From assembly GCF_003574835.2 (NCBI RefSeq), contig NZ_CP063196.1:5022001-5086000 (forward strand): a stretch of 64,000 nucleotides of DNA. Reading direction: 5' to 3'. A program made the translations under genes and the position numbers. The notes beneath the pieces are model-generated. The model saw only the letters and a program-made list of their open reading frames with translations, did no database searches and was not told the DNA's origin. The DNA comes from Thermobifida halotolerans (GTDB lineage: Bacteria; Actinomycetota; Actinomycetes; Streptosporangiales; Streptosporangiaceae). This document shows positions 1 through 8,254 of this stretch, in pieces (position 1 is the first letter of the stretch; each line of letters begins with the position of its first letter).

Positions 1-1002
1 CTGGATCACCGCCAGGTCGGACACCGGGTCGGTGCCGACGGTCGTGGCCTCGGCCTGGGAGCCGTCGTTGAACGCCACGGTCACTTCCCCGGTGCCGGAC
101 ACGACGTGGTTGTTGGTGACGATCAGGCCGTCGGAGCTGATGATGAATCCGCTGCCGCCGCCCTCCGCGGTGGAGATGGACACCACGCTCGGCAGGGCCT
201 TGTCCGCGACCCTGCTGACGTCGCCCGTCGCCGCCGATGTCGAGGAGGTGCTGTTCGTCGTCTCGCCGTCGACGAGGTAGGCGGTCGCCACGGAAGCCGC
301 CGGGCCGACCACCAGGCTGGTGAGCAGCGCGGTCGCGGCGGCGACCAGGACGACCCGGCCGCGGCGCCGCTGACCCGTCTCCGGCGGAGCGGCGCCGGGC
401 ATCGCGGGGGCGTCGTGCGGCGGGGGCGGGAAGCCCCCACCGTGGGAGGAGAACGCTCCCCGCGGGGACGGAGTGGCCCAGCCTCCGGTGTGCTGCTGGT
501 GCCCCTGGACCTGGTGGGCGGTGGCCCGCTCGAACCACTCGGGTTGGCGGGCCCACTCGGAGGACGGGGCGGGCGCGTGCGGTCCGGAGGAGTGGGGACC
601 GGAGGCGTGCTGGCCGGAGCCGAACGGCCCGGACGGGTGCTGTCCCGAAGGGGGCGGGCCGGAAGCGGACTGGTCGGGGCCGGGCTGTCCGGGAGCGTGC
701 TGTCCCGGGCCGGGCTGGTGGGCGGTGTGGCCCGGCGCGAAGGGTCCCTGGTGGCGTGCGGGACGCAGCGGCACCTCGGACCTTCTGACCTCGGGCGTCT
801 CCCGCTGCTGTCCCGGGTGCGGATCGGCCGCGGGGGCGGCGTCCGAGGAGGAGGGCGGGACCTCGCTCCGGGCGGTGGAGCCGCTCGCCTCACCAGCCCC
901 GGTGTCCGTGACGTTCTCCCGGCCGTCGGCGTCGGCCTGCGGGCCCACGGGGCGTTCTGGTTCTTCCATGGAAGAACCGCTACCGCGGTCGATCGCGCTC
1001 AT
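1..1002 (-). CDS. HtrA/DegP-like membrane serine protease, 3' part outside window
   Basis: This is the first 334 codons of a trypsin-like S1C protease that runs off the left edge. Residues 1-210 are a disordered, Pro/Gly/Gln/His-rich cytoplasmic tail. Residues about 215-243 are one membrane span after an RRR stop-transfer cluster. The protease fold starts near residue 261. The GSGFIIS strand, the catalytic His299 in TNNHV and the catalytic Asp329 in SDLAVI are visible; the catalytic Ser and any PDZ domain lie outside the window. The ATG at 1002 follows a purine-rich GGAAGGAAA. The architecture matches actinobacterial HtrA/PepD-type proteins, which act in envelope quality control with the catalytic domain outside the membrane. 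The family call is firm, the exact paralogue is not. Confidence 0.93.
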   Translation of the reverse strand, partial: MSAIDRGSGSSMEEPERPVGPQADADGRENVTDTGAGEASGSTARSEVPPSSSDAAPAADPHPGQQRETPEVRRSEVPLRPARHQGPFAPGHTAHQPGPGQHAPGQPGPDQSASGPPPSGQHPSGPFGSGQHASGPHSSGPHAPAPSSEWARQPEWFERATAHQVQGHQQHTGGWATPSPRGAFSSHGGGFPPPPHDAPAMPGAAPPETGQRRRGRVVLVAAATALLTSLVVGPAASVATAYLVDGETTNSTSSTSAATGDVSRVADKALPSVVSISTAEGGGSGFIISSDGLIVTNNHVVSGTGEVTVAFNDGSQAEATTVGTDPVSDLAVIQ

Positions 1003-1315
1003 TCGAGTTTCCTTCCGGACATCTGTTGCTGTGTCTTCAGAATCGGCACCCAGGGTTAGAACACGGTGAGACAGTGGAAAGGCCCGGTTTCGAACGGTTC
1101 GCCGAGGTCGGACACGGACCGTCCGCCCGCTCTCGGCGCGCTCCGGCAGGGGAGGTCCTTCCAGGAGGAGCCCTCGCCCCGGCGGGTCTTCCGTGGGGCC
1201 GTCCACCGATCCGCGCCTCCGGCCACGAGAGCCGGAGCCACCCCCGTGGCCGTTCCCCGGATCAGCGAACGGCCGCCTGACGGACGCGTGCCCGAAATGG
1301 CGTGAAAAACACCTG
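1003..1315. other. Intergenic region upstream of the HtrA-like gene
   Basis: These 313 bases lie between the start of the HtrA-like gene and the end of the sulfurtransferase gene, both on the minus strand. The promoter of the protease gene must lie here, but I see no convincing -35/-10 pair. I see no gene, tRNA or strong hairpin in it. Confidence 0.5.
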
Positions 1316-2170
1316 TCAGTCCCCGGTCTCCGCAGGTAGGGAGTCGTCGGCCCCCCACGCGCTCCACGATCCCGGGTAGAGTCGGGCCCCGCCGAAACCG
1401 GCGTGCTCCAGCGCCAGCAGGTCGTGGCAGGCGGTCACCCCGGAGCCGCAGTAGACGGTGACGCTCTCGGCGGTGTCCGCGCCGAGGGCGCGGAACCGCG
1501 CCCGTAGCGCCTCGGGCGCGGCGAAGCGGCCCTCGGAGTCGAGGTTGCCCTGCCATGCGGCGCTGCGCGCGCCGGGGATGTGCCCGGGGCGCGGGTCGAC
1601 CGGGGCGGGCGACGCGCCGCTGAACCGGCCGTGGATCCGGGCGTCCAGCAGCAGGTGCCGGGGGTCGCCGAGTTGCGCCCGGACCGCCGCGGTGTCGGCG
1701 ACGCGGTCCGCGGGCCACGGGACGGGGGTGCGGGTGCGGGGGGTCGGCGCCACCTCTCCCGGTTCGAGCGGCCCCCGCCACGCCTGGATGCCGCCGTCCA
1801 GCAGCGCGGCCCGCGAGCCCAGCACGCGCAGCGCCCAGACCAGGCGCGCCGCCGTGGAGCCGCCCGCGTCGTCGTAGGCCACGACCGTGGTGTCGTCGCC
1901 GATGCCCAACCGGGACAGCGCCGCGGCGAAGTCGACGGGGTCGGGCAGCGGGTGCCGTCCGCCCGTGGGACTCGCGGGAGCGGCCAGGTCGGCGTCGACG
2001 TCCACGAACACCGCTCCGGGCAGGTGCCCCTCGGCGTGGGCCCGCCGTCCGGAACGTCCGTCGAGGTACCAGCGCACGTCGGCGAGCACGACCTCGTCCC
2101 GGTGCGCGCGCAGCCAGTCGGCGGTGACGACCACCGGGAAGGGCGAGGGGGCGGGCTCGGAGCGTTCCAT
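1316..2170 (-). CDS. Sulfurtransferase, 3-mercaptopyruvate/thiosulfate type (two rhodanese domains)
   Basis: The 284-aa product has two rhodanese domains in tandem. The N-terminal, non-catalytic one covers about residues 10-125 (LADVRWYLD, GHLPGAVFVD). The C-terminal catalytic one covers about 150-284 and carries Cys241 in CGSGVTAC. A CG[SN]GVT loop is typical of 3-mercaptopyruvate sulfurtransferases, whereas thiosulfate rhodaneses usually have CRKGVT, so mercaptopyruvate is the likelier sulfur donor. The enzyme is soluble and cytoplasmic. The ATG at 2170 is preceded by GGGAGC. The stop of the membrane-protein gene upstream is only 9 bases away, so the two are probably cotranscribed. Confidence 0.93.
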   Translation of the reverse strand: MERSEPAPSPFPVVVTADWLRAHRDEVVLADVRWYLDGRSGRRAHAEGHLPGAVFVDVDADLAAPASPTGGRHPLPDPVDFAAALSRLGIGDDTTVVAYDDAGGSTAARLVWALRVLGSRAALLDGGIQAWRGPLEPGEVAPTPRTRTPVPWPADRVADTAAVRAQLGDPRHLLLDARIHGRFSGASPAPVDPRPGHIPGARSAAWQGNLDSEGRFAAPEALRARFRALGADTAESVTVYCGSGVTACHDLLALEHAGFGGARLYPGSWSAWGADDSLPAETGD

Positions 2171-2179
2171 GCTCCCAGG

Positions 2180-2632
2180 CTATCCGGGATTGGCCGGGTT
2201 TCCGGCGGGTTCGCCCGCCCGCGGACGGGAGCGGCGCAGCCACAGCAGGCCGAGGACCGGCAGGACGAGCGGCACGAACCCGTAGCCCATGCCGAACAGC
2301 GACCAGACCGTGTCGTCGGGGAACGCCTCGGGCACCAGCAGGGTGAACAGGCCGACCGAGACCACGCCGACGAACTCGGTGGTGCAGCAGGCGAGCGCCA
2401 CCCGGTAGGAGGCGCGTCCGGTGCCGGCGATCCCGACGGTCGCCACGATGTAGACGGCGGCGGCCAGCGCCGACAGCGAGTAGGCCAGCGGGGCCTCCTC
2501 GAAACGGGTGAGGATCTGCACCGTGGAGCGGCCCGTCGCGGCCACCGCGAACAGGGCGTAGACGGCGACCAGCAGCCGGCCGGGGCCGCTGGTCCGCGTG
2601 GTGCGGGGGGCGTCGCGCAGGGTCTCAGACAA
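2180..2632 (-). CDS. Small integral membrane protein (four predicted spans), pair member 2
   Basis: The 150-aa protein has four hydrophobic stretches, near residues 20-35, 48-71, 78-101 and 108-132, and ends in an Arg-rich cytoplasmic-type tail. I recognise no catalytic motif. Its start overlaps the end of the upstream 121-aa membrane-protein gene by 8 bases, which suggests translational coupling and perhaps a heteromeric complex. Similar pairs of small four-span proteins are common and uncharacterised in actinomycetes. It is followed closely by the sulfurtransferase gene. Function unknown. Confidence 0.8.
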   Translation of the reverse strand: MSETLRDAPRTTRTSGPGRLLVAVYALFAVAATGRSTVQILTRFEEAPLAYSLSALAAAVYIVATVGIAGTGRASYRVALACCTTEFVGVVSVGLFTLLVPEAFPDDTVWSLFGMGYGFVPLVLPVLGLLWLRRSRPRAGEPAGNPANPG

Positions 2633-2990
2633 CGGGCGGGTTCCAGATCTGTTCGAGCCGGACCATCATGACCGGCAGAATGAGGCAGGCGAACGCGATG
2701 ACCGCGGTACCCCACCTGCTGCGCTCCATGAGTCCCCACATCGCGCAGGCAGGGGGGATCAGCACCAGGGCGGCGAGGTAGCTGACGAAGGTGACGGTGT
2801 CGTTCGGCCGCGGCCCCTCCACCAGGAGCACGATCGACAGCACGAGCTGCACCAGCAGCAGCACCTCCAGCACCGCGATGCCGATGAGGTGCGGCACCAG
2901 CATCGGCTGCGCCCGGAAGGCCGAGATCCCACACCAGGCGGCCAACGCCAGCGACGCCGTCTGGACGACCGTGGTCCACGCGTCAACCAC
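2625..2990 (-). CDS. Small integral membrane protein (four predicted spans), pair member 1
   Basis: The 121-aa protein starts with GTG at 2990 and consists almost entirely of four hydrophobic segments, roughly residues 6-27, 31-58, 64-88 and 92-110. It has no recognisable enzymatic motif. Its 3' end overlaps the next gene by 8 bases. The two products have the same topology but no obvious sequence identity, so they may form a two-subunit membrane protein. It appears to be the first gene of a three-gene unit ending with the sulfurtransferase. Confidence 0.78.
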   Translation of the reverse strand: MVDAWTTVVQTASLALAAWCGISAFRAQPMLVPHLIGIAVLEVLLLVQLVLSIVLLVEGPRPNDTVTFVSYLAALVLIPPACAMWGLMERSRWGTAVIAFACLILPVMMVRLEQIWNPPVV

Positions 2991-3042
2991 GACCGGCTCC
3001 GCGCATTGTCCCGTCCACCTTCCCGCAGGTACGCCCTACTGC

Positions 3043-3059
3043 TGCTACGCAATGTAGTA
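3043..3059. promoter_or_regulatory. Possible operator upstream of the membrane-protein pair
   Basis: The stretch contains CTAC-GCAAT-GTAG, a short dyad that read on the minus strand gives TACTACATTGCGTAG. It resembles the TACTACA...TGTAGTA sites of BlaI/CopY-type repressors, though the right half is imperfect. It lies about 55 bases upstream of the GTG at 2990. Resemblance only. Confidence 0.3.
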
Positions 3060-3158
3060 CACGGTGCGGGCGGGTCCTCCCCGGCCCTCCCGGACAACGG
3101 CGGTCCCGGCGCGGGAGGGACCGGGACCGTCCGCGGGAACAGGCCGTTCCCGTCGCGC

Positions 3159-3884
3159 TCACCGGTGCTCCGAACGCGCGACGCGGAACCCGACGTCGTC
3201 GGTCCGGAAGGTCGGGTGGCTGCGGCGGCGCACCGAGGCCCGGCAGCTCCAGTGCTCGTCGAACCATCCGCCGCCGCGCAGTACGCGGTAGGTGCCGTAG
3301 ACCTCGGCGTCGTAGCGGTCCCAGCACCACTCCCAGACGTTGCCCAGCATGTCGTACAGGCCCCACGCGTTGGGCCGCCTGCCGCCCACCGGGCGGATCC
3401 GCTCGTCGGAGTTGCGGCGGTACCAGGCGATCTCGTCGAGCGGCCCGTACCGGGGGCCGGTCGTGCCGGCGCGGCAGGCGTACTCCCATTCGGCCTCGGT
3501 CGGCAGCCGGTACCCGTCGGCCGACGCGTCCCACTCGACCTCCTCGACGTCGGCGCGCGGGCGGTACGCGGGCGTCAGCCCCTCGTGCCGGGACAGGGCG
3601 TTGCAGAACCGGACCGCGTCCCACCAGGAGACCTCTTCGACGGGCAGCCGGTCGCCCCGCGCGGTGCTCGGACACTCGCCGGTGACCCGCGCGTACCGCT
3701 CCTGGGTGACCGGGAACGCGGCGATCCGGTACGGCGCGAGTTCGACCGACCACCTGCGCCGCGTCCGGCGGTCCGACAGCGTCACCCGCCCCGCCGGGAG
3801 GTCGACCATCTCGTCGCTCGTGTCCGTGTCCACGGGCGACGACCCTACCGCGCGCCGATGCGGCGCCGCGGTCACCTCCGGCAC
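3159..3884 (-). CDS. SUMF1/FGE-sulfatase domain protein
   Basis: The 241-aa product has the formylglycine-generating-enzyme fold signatures in order: FPVTQERYA near residue 56, PVEEVSWWDAVRFCN near 78, RLPTEAEWEYACRAG near 126, NVWEWCWDRYD near 180 and VLRGGGW near 200, ending with DDVGFRVAR. True formylglycine-generating enzymes have two active-site cysteines after the RGGS motif. Here only one cysteine (WSCRAS) follows RGGGW, so it is more likely one of the many stand-alone SUMF1-domain proteins of unknown activity than a sulfatase-activating enzyme. The GTG at 3884 lacks a good Shine-Dalgarno sequence, and a start at the internal Met codon at 3809 is possible. Confidence 0.85.
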   Translation of the reverse strand: MPEVTAAPHRRAVGSSPVDTDTSDEMVDLPAGRVTLSDRRTRRRWSVELAPYRIAAFPVTQERYARVTGECPSTARGDRLPVEEVSWWDAVRFCNALSRHEGLTPAYRPRADVEEVEWDASADGYRLPTEAEWEYACRAGTTGPRYGPLDEIAWYRRNSDERIRPVGGRRPNAWGLYDMLGNVWEWCWDRYDAEVYGTYRVLRGGGWFDEHWSCRASVRRRSHPTFRTDDVGFRVARSEHR

Positions 3885-3932
3885 CGGAGGACGACCGTGC
3901 CGCGCTCCGTGGCGGAGCAGCGTGCCCGGCGG

Positions 3933-4835
3933 CTAGCGGACCACCGCGACCGGGCCGTGGGCGCCGTGGAGGACCGACTGGCTCACCGAACCCAGCAGCA
4001 GGCCCGTGAAGCCTCCTCTGCCCCGGGAGCCGACGACGATCAGGTCTGTGGGGGTGGCGGTCTCCAGCAGGGCGGCGGCCGGGTGGGAGCGGACCGTGCG
4101 GACGTTGACCAGCACGCCGGGGTAGCGCTCCCGCGGGGCGGCGATGGCCTCCTCCAGGGTCTGCCGGGCGGACTCGGCGACGGGGTCCTCGTCGAAGACC
4201 TCGGCGGGCAGCGGTCCCATCGTCAGGGCGAAGGCCGTGATGGGCTGCCAGGCGCACACCGCCACCAGTTCGGTGCCGCGCCGGGCGGCCTCGGCGAAGG
4301 CGAACTCGACGGCGTTCTCGCTGGCGGACGAGCCGTCGATGCCGACCACGACACGCTCCCGCGTTCCCGCCGCGACCTCGTGCCGCTTGGGCAGCACCAC
4401 CACCGGCACCGGCGAGTGCGCGGCCAGTTCCACCCCCACCGATCCGGCGAAGGCCGACGCGAGGGTGCCGCGTCCCCGCGAGCCGACGACGACCACCGCC
4501 GCCCCCGGCTCCTCGGCGGCCTCCAGCAGGGCCTCGGCCGGACTGCGCAGCACCAGCCGGGACCGCACCTCCAACTCCGGGTAGAGCCGCCCGACCCACC
4601 GCTCGGCGTAGTCCAGCAGTGCCTGGCCCTCCCTGAACTGCGGCGACTCCTCGACGTCCGCGGGGGCGACCGGACCGGCGAACGGATCCTGCGGATCGGC
4701 GATCTCCAGGGCCGTGACGATCCACAGCCCCGCACCGCGTGAGCGCGCCTCCCGAGCCGACCATTCGAGCGCGTGCCTACTGGAGTCGGAACCGTCGACC
4801 CCGACGACGACCCAGCCCGGCCCACTGTGTTCCAT
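3933..4835 (-). CDS. Universal stress protein with two UspA domains
   Basis: The 300-aa protein is two UspA domains in tandem, residues about 8-147 and 161-300. Each begins with the VVVGVDGS / VVVGIDGSS strand and ends with the ATP-binding signature G-2x-G-9x-G-S: GSRGRGTLASAFAGS in the first and GSRGRGGFTGLLLGS in the second. This predicts nucleotide binding in both halves. Tandem Usp proteins are typical of actinobacteria, where they respond to hypoxia and other stresses. It is monocistronic by position, with the SUMF1 gene 48 bases downstream. Confidence 0.94.
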   Translation of the reverse strand: MEHSGPGWVVVGVDGSDSSRHALEWSAREARSRGAGLWIVTALEIADPQDPFAGPVAPADVEESPQFREGQALLDYAERWVGRLYPELEVRSRLVLRSPAEALLEAAEEPGAAVVVVGSRGRGTLASAFAGSVGVELAAHSPVPVVVLPKRHEVAAGTRERVVVGIDGSSASENAVEFAFAEAARRGTELVAVCAWQPITAFALTMGPLPAEVFDEDPVAESARQTLEEAIAAPRERYPGVLVNVRTVRSHPAAALLETATPTDLIVVGSRGRGGFTGLLLGSVSQSVLHGAHGPVAVVR

Positions 4836-4946
4836 GTGCTTTTACCTCACTTTCGCCGTGCCACGTCAGTGCTGTTACCCGAGGGGCGGCGTTTCAGAGG
4901 CGGCCCCGCGGCCCGGGAACGGAGCGGTCGCGCACCAGCCGACCGA

Positions 4947-5013
4947 AGCCCCCACCGGGGCTGAGGCCGCAGGACCCCCTGGGGTGGAGATCACCTGAAG
5001 CCCCCGCCGGGGC
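4947..5013 (-). terminator. Two GC hairpins downstream of the HelD-type gene
   Basis: Two short dyads follow the helicase stop codon: AGCCCC-cacc-GGGGCT at 4947-4962 and GCCCC-cgcc-GGGGC at 5000-5013. Both have tetraloops and share almost the same sequence. There is no U-tract, as is common for actinomycete terminators. Confidence 0.4.
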
Positions 5014-5018
5014 GCGGT

Positions 5019-7130
5019 TCAGCCGGTCAGCGGCTCCGGCAGCGGTTCGGCGTGGACCACGGTCATGCGGGAGACCGCGCGGGTGAGCACCACGTAGAGG
5101 CGGTGCAGGCCGCGCGGTTCGGCCGCGACGACGGCGGCCGGCTCGACCACGACCACCGCGTCGAACTCCAGTCCCTTGGCCAGGCTCGCGGGCACGCACA
5201 CCAGGCGGGCGGCCGCCATCGCCTCCTCGGTCTCGCCCAGGAGCGCGGCGGGCAGTCCGTCCCCGACCGCGGCCCGGTGCAGGTCGGCGACCGCGGCGTC
5301 GGCCGCGATCAGCCCGACCGATCCCTCCCGCGCCAGTTCGGTGCGGCACGCCCGCAGCACCGTGCCGGTGAGGTCGGCCCTCTCGGTCGGGAGCAGGGTG
5401 AGCGATCCGGGAGCCTGCCGGAAGGCGACCGGTCTGGCCAGGCCGGGGGCGGTCCGCGGCAGCAGCCGGGCCGCGAAGTCGATGATCTGCGCCGGGACCC
5501 GGTACCCCCGGACCAGTTCGCTGAGCCGGGCGTCGGGTGTGCCGAGGTGGGTCAGGAGCGTCTCCCAGTCCTCGACCGCCCCCGGGACGGTCCCCTGGGC
5601 GAGGTCGCCCAGCACCGTCACCGAGCCGCCCGCCACGCGCCGCCCGATCGCGCGGCACTGCATGGGCGTGAGGTCCTGGGCCTCGTCGACGACAACGTGG
5701 CCCAGCGAGGCGGGGCGCTCCACCAGTCCGGCGGTCTCGTCGATCAGGGCCAGGTCGGACAGCGACCACCGGGCCGAGCCCGGACCGCGCGGCCGTCCGG
5801 GCAGCATGACGGCGGCCTGCTCGTCGGGGGTCAGCAACCCGTCCGCGGCCTCGGCCATCCGGTCGGGGTCGGTGAGCAGTTCCAGCACCTGGCGGACCGG
5901 TTCCACCCGGGGCCACATCTGCTGGACGGCGGCGCGCACCGCGCGGTCGCGGCGCACCCGGTCGTGGGTGCGGTCGTCGCACACCTGCCCGGCCCCCTCC
6001 ATGAGGACGAGCACGGCGTGCGCGAGCCGGTGCGCCAGCAGCTCCCGGCCCGCCCCGTAGGAGACGCCGCGACCACGCAGTTCGGCGACGATCTCCGCCA
6101 TCTCGTCGGGGTACAGCCGCCAGCGGCGCGATCCCTGCCGCACCAGCAGCGGTTCGACCGGTTCGCGCAGTCGCGACCACAGGTCCCGGCGGATCACCTC
6201 GGCCATCCGGGCGTCGCCCTTGACCAGGGCGGCCTCCGAGGGCTCCGCGCGCCGCACCGGCACCGCGCCGAGCAGGTCGGCCACGGTCGTCTGGCGTACG
6301 TCGACCTCACCGAGCGCGGGAAGCACGTTGCGGATGTAGGAGAGGAACGAGCGGTTCGGTCCCACGATGGCGACTCCGCCGCGGCGCTCCAGTCGCTCGC
6401 GTTCGGCGTACAGCAGGTAGGCGACGCGGTGCAGGCCCACCGCGGTCTTGCCGGTGCCGGGCGCCCCCTGCACGCACAGCGACCGCTCCAGCGGTGCGCG
6501 CACGAGGTCGTCCTGTTCGGGCTGGATGGTGGCGACGATGTCGCGCATGGGGCCGGAGCGGGGGCGTTCGATCTCCTCGGCGAGGAGGCTGCCGCCGCCG
6601 GCGCCGGACGCCTCCCGGGTGAGGGGTTCGTCCTCGAAGGCGGTGAGTTCGGCGGTGGGGGAGAAGCCGTAGCGGCGGCGCAGCCGCGCCCCCATGGGGG
6701 TGTCGGGGGTGGCCCGGTAGAAGGCGGTGGAGACGGGGGCGCGCCAGTCCAGGACCATCGGGTCGCCATCGCGGTCGTGGACGTGGCGGCGGCCGACGTA
6801 GACCCGGTCGGCGTCGGGGGTGCGGGTGGCGGTGGGCGCCTCTCCCGGGACCGCCTCGTAGACCGCTCCGGGCGGGTAGTCCATGCGGCCGAAGAAGAGC
6901 GGCACGTCCGGCAGGTCGACGAGCGCTTCGGCGCGTGCGGCGCGGGCTTGGCGCAGCACCTCGTTGGTGACCTTGTCGGCGACGGCGTCGCCCAGAGAGG
7001 TCTCGGTGGACAGGACGTCCTCGCGCATGCGGCGCAGTGCGTCGCGGGAGGCGGCGAGGTGGGCGCGCTCGGCGCGGAGTTCGGCGTCGGGAGACGCGTC
7101 GCGGGCACGGCCGGGGTCGGCAACGGGCAT
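5019..7130 (-). CDS. HelD/HelR-type superfamily 1 helicase-like ATPase
   Basis: The 703-aa protein has an Arg/Ala-rich helical N-terminus (residues 1-75), a HelD-type insert with YVGRRHVHD and DWRAPVSTAFYRA (110-140), Walker A GAPGTGKT at 222-229 preceded by IQPEQDDLVRAPLERSL, a DEAQD Walker B box at 482-486, and C-terminal UvrD-type motifs including LVRGYRVPAQI. HelD proteins bind RNA polymerase and release it from stalled or rifamycin-blocked complexes; in actinomycetes the HelR branch contributes to rifampicin tolerance. HelR genes are often preceded by a rifamycin-associated element, and I find none here. The gene stands alone and diverges from the dioxygenase gene. Confidence 0.9.
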   Translation of the reverse strand: MPVADPGRARDASPDAELRAERAHLAASRDALRRMREDVLSTETSLGDAVADKVTNEVLRQARAARAEALVDLPDVPLFFGRMDYPPGAVYEAVPGEAPTATRTPDADRVYVGRRHVHDRDGDPMVLDWRAPVSTAFYRATPDTPMGARLRRRYGFSPTAELTAFEDEPLTREASGAGGGSLLAEEIERPRSGPMRDIVATIQPEQDDLVRAPLERSLCVQGAPGTGKTAVGLHRVAYLLYAERERLERRGGVAIVGPNRSFLSYIRNVLPALGEVDVRQTTVADLLGAVPVRRAEPSEAALVKGDARMAEVIRRDLWSRLREPVEPLLVRQGSRRWRLYPDEMAEIVAELRGRGVSYGAGRELLAHRLAHAVLVLMEGAGQVCDDRTHDRVRRDRAVRAAVQQMWPRVEPVRQVLELLTDPDRMAEAADGLLTPDEQAAVMLPGRPRGPGSARWSLSDLALIDETAGLVERPASLGHVVVDEAQDLTPMQCRAIGRRVAGGSVTVLGDLAQGTVPGAVEDWETLLTHLGTPDARLSELVRGYRVPAQIIDFAARLLPRTAPGLARPVAFRQAPGSLTLLPTERADLTGTVLRACRTELAREGSVGLIAADAAVADLHRAAVGDGLPAALLGETEEAMAAARLVCVPASLAKGLEFDAVVVVEPAAVVAAEPRGLHRLYVVLTRAVSRMTVVHAEPLPEPLTG

Positions 7131-7313
7131 GGCGGCACCTTGGTTCGGCGGGACGGTGGAAGGCGGCGGTGCGCGGGTCCCGCCCCGGGGTGCCGGTTCG
7201 TGCCGATCCTCAACGCGGACGTGTGCCGCCCGAACGAGCCAAGAAATCTATCCCAGGTCCCGGGAGGAAACAAGGGAGTTCTCGGGATGGTCGGAGGAGC
7301 GCCCTTCACATAC

Positions 7314-7331
7314 AATCTTCCTAGGAAGATT
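7314..7331. promoter_or_regulatory. Perfect 18-bp palindrome between divergent genes
   Basis: AATCTTCCTAGGAAGATT is its own reverse complement, followed by a run of T. It lies 50 bases upstream of the dioxygenase ATG and 184 bases from the divergent HelD-type gene. A perfect palindrome in a rare AT-rich pocket is most simply the operator of a dimeric repressor such as a MarR- or TetR-type protein. The regulator is not in this window. Confidence 0.65.
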
Positions 7332-7380
7332 TTTTCAGGATAGATTTCGGGTGTTGTGCGCATCCGCCGAAGGAGGGTTC

Positions 7381-8178
7381 ATGGCAACCGAGGAAGTCCA
7401 GGAGCGGCTGCCCGTGCTCTACTTCGGCCACGGGGCGCCTCCGCTGGCCGACGACGCGCTGTGGACCGGCCAGTTCGCCTCCTGGGCCGCGGAGCTGCCG
7501 CGCCCCCGGGCGGTCCTCATCGTCTCCGCGCACTGGGAGTCCGCCCCGGTCACCATCGGCGCGACCACCACGGTCCCCCTGGTCCACGACTTCTGGGGCT
7601 TCCCCGAGCGGTACTACCGGGTCACCTACCCCGCCCCCGGAGCGCCCCGGCTCGCCGAGTCGGTGCGTGGACTGCTCGGAGGTTCCGGCGTTCCGGTCGC
7701 CGACGAGCCCGCCCGCGGCCTCGACCACGGCGCCTACGTGCCGCTCAAGGAGATGTACCCCGACGCCGACGTGCCGGTGCTGCAGATCTCCATGCCCACC
7801 CTCGACCCCCGGCGGTTGTTCGACCTGGGTCGCCGCCTGGCCCCGCTGCGCGACGAGGGTGTGCTCGTCATGGGCAGCGGCTTCCTCACCCACAACCTGT
7901 CCTGCGTCGACATGAGCCTCGGCGCCGACCGCGAGCCGCCGTCCTGGTCGGCCGAGTTCGACGACTGGGCCAACCGCGCCGCCCAGGCCGGGGACATCGA
8001 CGCCCTGCTGGACTGGCGGGCCAAGGCGCCGGCCGCCGCCGTCGCGCACCCGCGCAGCGAGCACCTGGCCCCGCTGTTCGTCGCCCTGGGCGCGGGCGGC
8101 GAGACCACCGAGACCGCCCGCAGCGTCATCGACGGCTTCTGGTACGGCCTGGCCAAGCGCGCCTTCCAGTTCGACTGA
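7381..8178 (+). CDS. LigB-type extradiol ring-cleavage dioxygenase (4,5-DOPA dioxygenase/YgiD family)
   Basis: The 265-aa protein fits the class III extradiol dioxygenase family, whose members open catecholic rings with a non-haem metal. Conserved histidines are present in YFGHGAPPL near residue 16, SAHWES near 56, GLDHGAYVPLKEMYP near 118 and SGFLTHNL near 163, and HPRSEHLAPLF follows near 225. LDHGAYVPL and the C-terminal EHLAPLFVALGA are typical of the YgiD/DODA branch. The start at 7381 follows AAGGAGG at an ideal distance. It is probably controlled by the palindrome 50 bases upstream. It converges on the release-factor gene. Confidence 0.93.
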   Translation: MATEEVQERLPVLYFGHGAPPLADDALWTGQFASWAAELPRPRAVLIVSAHWESAPVTIGATTTVPLVHDFWGFPERYYRVTYPAPGAPRLAESVRGLLGGSGVPVADEPARGLDHGAYVPLKEMYPDADVPVLQISMPTLDPRRLFDLGRRLAPLRDEGVLVMGSGFLTHNLSCVDMSLGADREPPSWSAEFDDWANRAAQAGDIDALLDWRAKAPAAAVAHPRSEHLAPLFVALGAGGETTETARSVIDGFWYGLAKRAFQFD

Positions 8179-8254
8179 CGCCGACGGGCCGACCGCGCCG
8201 CCACGGGCCGCGAGACGCACCCGGGCGGTCTTCGGCGTCAGGACCGGCGCGAGG

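Noticed and set aside
7131-7380. Rifamycin-associated element upstream of the HelR-type gene
   Set aside because: No inverted repeat of that type is visible. The only strong dyad is the AT-rich palindrome at 7314-7331, which differs in sequence.
8176-8239. Bidirectional terminator between the dioxygenase and prfC genes
   Set aside because: Only an 8-bp stem with a loop of about 48 bases can be drawn; too weak to call.
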